Positions 45,643-46,870 of a DNA stretch of 46,870 nucleotides are shown one piece after another. Made by a program: the position numbers and the translations under genes. Under the pieces are notes generated by a model that had not been told where the DNA came from, did not search any database, and saw only the letters and a list, made by a program, of their open reading frames with translations. Numbering within the stretch: position 1 is the first letter of the stretch; each line of letters opens with the position of its first letter. The stretch comes from Actinomycetes bacterium (GTDB lineage Bacteria; Actinomycetota; Actinomycetes; S36-B12; UBA5976), in assembly GCA_021814565.1 (NCBI GenBank), contig JAKAIC010000005.1, positions 1-46,870 of the forward strand, given 5' to 3'.

Positions 45643-45664
45643 GGCTGCTCCTTCGCTCATCACC

Positions 45665-45694
45665 AATGTACAGTCCTTGTATAGCCTTTGTCCA
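45665..45694 (-). promoter_or_regulatory. Promoter of the flavoprotein-CFA operon
   Basis: On the minus strand TGGACA (45689-45694) matches the -35 consensus in five of six positions, and TACATT (45665-45670) is the -10, with an 18-bp spacer. Both elements are embedded in the 11-bp direct repeats, so repressor binding there would block polymerase. The predicted start lies about 16 bases before the chosen ATG. Confidence 0.65.
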
Positions 45695-45710
45695 TTCTTT
45701 GCGCTAGGGT
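45667..45710. repeat. Four tandem 11-bp direct repeats: putative CarH operator
   Basis: The units are TGTACAGTCCT (45667-45677), TGTATAGCCTT (45678-45688), TGTCCATTCTT (45689-45699) and the degenerate TGCGCTAGGGT (45700-45710). They are directly adjacent with exact 11-bp phasing and share TG at the start and a T-rich end. The Thermus CarH tetramer is known to bind direct repeats with 11-bp periodicity overlapping a -35 element. Here the third unit covers the -35 of the flavoprotein operon and the fourth covers the -10 of the regulator gene. Confidence 0.75.
45705..45710 (+). promoter_or_regulatory. -10 box of the CarH-like regulator gene (leaderless)
   Basis: TAGGGT ends six bases before the GTG start at 45717 and forms the end of the fourth 11-bp repeat, suggesting autorepression. 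No ribosome binding site is present. Confidence 0.6.
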
Positions 45711-45716
45711 GCTCCT

Positions 45717-46613
45717 GTGTTCACCATCAAGGCTGCGGCCGAGCTGACGACCGTTCCCCCGACCACTTTGCGGGCCTGGGAGCGGCGCTACGGCATTGCC
45801 CGGGCCCAGCGCACGGAGTCGGGCTACCGCCTCTACGACGAGGAGGCCATCGAGGAGATCCGCGTCATGCAGGGCCTGCTGGAGCGCGGCTGGGCCGCCA
45901 AACAGGCTGCGGAGGAAGTGGTCCGGCAACGCGGGCTGCAGCGCCTGACGAGCACTGGCAGCCTGCCCAGTGACAACGGCTTGTTGGTCGCCGCTCGTAG
46001 TCTCGACGAACGGGCCATGGCCAGCGTGCTGGATGAGGGCTTCGCCTCGGGATCCTTCGAGTACGTCATCGACGGCTGGCTGACCCCGGCCCTGCATCGC
46101 CTTGGTACCGCTTGGCGGTCCGGTGACCTGGATATCTCGGCCGAGCACTTCACCAGCGCTGCCATCATGCGCCGGCTCGCCGCTGCCTACGAGGCCGCGG
46201 GCTCGCCCTCCGGCGGGCCACGCATCCTGGTCGGGCTGCCGGCTGGAGGGCAGCACGAGATCCCGTCGCTGGCCTTCGCCACCTGTCTGCGTCGGCTGGG
46301 GCGCAACGCCATCTACCTGGGTGGCGACCTGCCCGCGTCATCTTGGGTCAATGCCGTGACGGCTCAGCCTCCGGCAGAGGCCGTGGTCATGTCTGTCACA
46401 GTGCCCTCCGACATCCCCGGCGCTATAGAAGCCATGGCCTTGCTTCGAGCCGTGCGCCCGAACCTGTTCATCGCTGTCGGCGGCGCCCAGGCACCACACG
46501 TGCCCCAGCCCACGCTGCTGCTCGAAGGCACCATTCCCGAATCCGCACTCCGCATTTCCGAGTTCCTCCGAACGAAGGCGAGCAATCACCATGCGCATCA
46601 CACGAACCGTTGA
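45717..46613 (+). CDS. CarH/LitR-type MerR regulator with cobalamin-binding domain
   Basis: A 298-residue regulator. Residues 1-70 form the MerR winged helix (TTLRAWERRYGI, TESGYRLYDEEAIEEI). Residues 80-160 are the helical cap with the W-x9-EH light-sensing signature (Trp133, Glu143, His144 in AWRSGDLDISAEH). The B12 Rossmann domain follows, with the expected lower ligand His180 in LPAGGQHEIPS and the LGGDLP and VGGAQAP segments. By analogy with Thermus CarH it should bind adenosylcobalamin, repress in the dark and fall apart in light. The residue after Trp133 is Arg rather than the His of Thermus CarH. The GTG start follows a -10 box; the gene overlaps the next one by 23 bases. Confidence 0.9.
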   Translation: MFTIKAAAELTTVPPTTLRAWERRYGIARAQRTESGYRLYDEEAIEEIRVMQGLLERGWAAKQAAEEVVRQRGLQRLTSTGSLPSDNGLLVAARSLDERAMASVLDEGFASGSFEYVIDGWLTPALHRLGTAWRSGDLDISAEHFTSAAIMRRLAAAYEAAGSPSGGPRILVGLPAGGQHEIPSLAFATCLRRLGRNAIYLGGDLPASSWVNAVTAQPPAEAVVMSVTVPSDIPGAIEAMALLRAVRPNLFIAVGGAQAPHVPQPTLLLEGTIPESALRISEFLRTKASNHHAHHTNR

Positions 46614-46870
46614 CAGCCCGCGCGCCATCAGCGACGTATTCGCCTACCTCAGCGACTTCACCACGACCACCGAGTGGGATCCGGGCACGGTGCTCACCAC
46701 CCGCCTGAGCGGTGACGGCGGTCTGGGCACGGTCTACGCCAACGCCTCATCATTCAACGGCCGCCAGACCGAGCTCGTCTACACCGTCACCATCTTCGAG
46801 CCCAACCAGCAGGTGCAATTACAGGGCGAGAACAGGACGGTGCATGCAACGGACACCATGAGCTTCCAGG
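46591..46870 (+). CDS. SRPBCC (START-like) family protein, 3' end outside window
   Basis: The ATG at 46591 opens a frame that continues to the right edge (93 codons). It reads MRITRTVDSPRAISDVFAYL, then FTTTTEWDPGTVLTTRLSGD and VTIFEPNQQVQLQGENRTVH, the usual opening of a polyketide-cyclase/SRPBCC ligand-binding fold (helix 1 followed by beta strands). It overlaps the CarH-like gene by 23 bases and is therefore in its operon. It may bind a hydrophobic ligand; nothing more specific can be read. Confidence 0.75.
   Translation, partial: MRITRTVDSPRAISDVFAYLSDFTTTTEWDPGTVLTTRLSGDGGLGTVYANASSFNGRQTELVYTVTIFEPNQQVQLQGENRTVHATDTMSFQ

Noticed and set aside
45660-45666. Start of the flavoprotein gene at the ATG 45660, GTG 45663 or TTG 45666
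   Set aside because: These codons lie at or upstream of the predicted transcription start, whereas ATG 45642 has a GAAGGAG ribosome binding site within the transcript.

Overview
The window is a contiguous, gene-dense, high-GC chromosomal segment that reads as an actinomycete (Actinomycetota). The evidence is the menaquinone rather than ubiquinone gene set, nuoA-G order, Rex, an actinobacterial-type Tad pilus locus headed by an Ssd/CpaE-like protein, a crp-nth-nudix-marP block, DUF4229 and DUF4177 proteins, heavy GTG start use, and many apparently leaderless promoters. I cannot place it to genus. No tRNA, rRNA, IS element, prophage or CRISPR array was seen.

Layout. (1) 1-6570 (-): respiratory complex I genes nuoA-nuoG, with nuoG running off the left edge. 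(2) 6766-18031: menaquinone biosynthesis, with menG (-), menF (+), a (-) operon menB-menC-menD followed by a penicillin-acylase-family Ntn hydrolase and a DapB-like reductase, and a divergent menE-menA pair (+). (3) 18156-23253 (-): Rex, a SUMT/HemD fusion, a histidine phosphatase, CcdA, a small PLDc_N-type membrane protein and a DUF4229 protein, plus a HAD-IB phosphatase with its own promoter. (4) 23310-27289 (-): Tad pilus operon (ssd, tadA, tadB, tadC, pilin, two TadE-like genes) closed by a hairpin terminator. (5) 27362-34186: a degenerate Fic protein (-), divergent from a LytS/LytTR two-component system, then DUF485, ActP-type acetate symporter and Acs (+), which form an acetate uptake and activation module. 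(6) 34289-40774: a holin-like membrane protein (+), MarP-like protease, CoA-type Nudix hydrolase, endonuclease III, CRP, RidA and DUF4177 (-), and a class A penicillin-binding protein (+). (7) 40754-46870: a (-) operon of flavoprotein, DUF1365, cyclopropane-fatty-acid-synthase-like enzyme, SDR and MpaB/DUF2236 oxygenase, divergent from a CarH/LitR-type B12-binding MerR regulator and a truncated SRPBCC gene.

How it fits together. Complex I reduces menaquinone made by the Men enzymes, and Rex and CRP are plausible redox and nutrient regulators of such functions. The most striking part is the right end. The 74-bp gap between the CarH-like regulator and the lipid operon carries four tandem 11-bp direct repeats. 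The third overlaps the -35 of the lipid operon and the fourth overlaps the regulator's own -10. This is the geometry known for CarH operators and implies a light-controlled and B12-dependent membrane-lipid modification operon that includes an MpaB-family oxygenase. Other notable points are a Fic protein whose catalytic His is replaced while its inhibitory motif is kept, a DapB-like enzyme without the active-site histidines embedded in the men operon, overlapping divergent -10 boxes in the men locus, and a recurring -10-to-start spacing that indicates leaderless transcripts.
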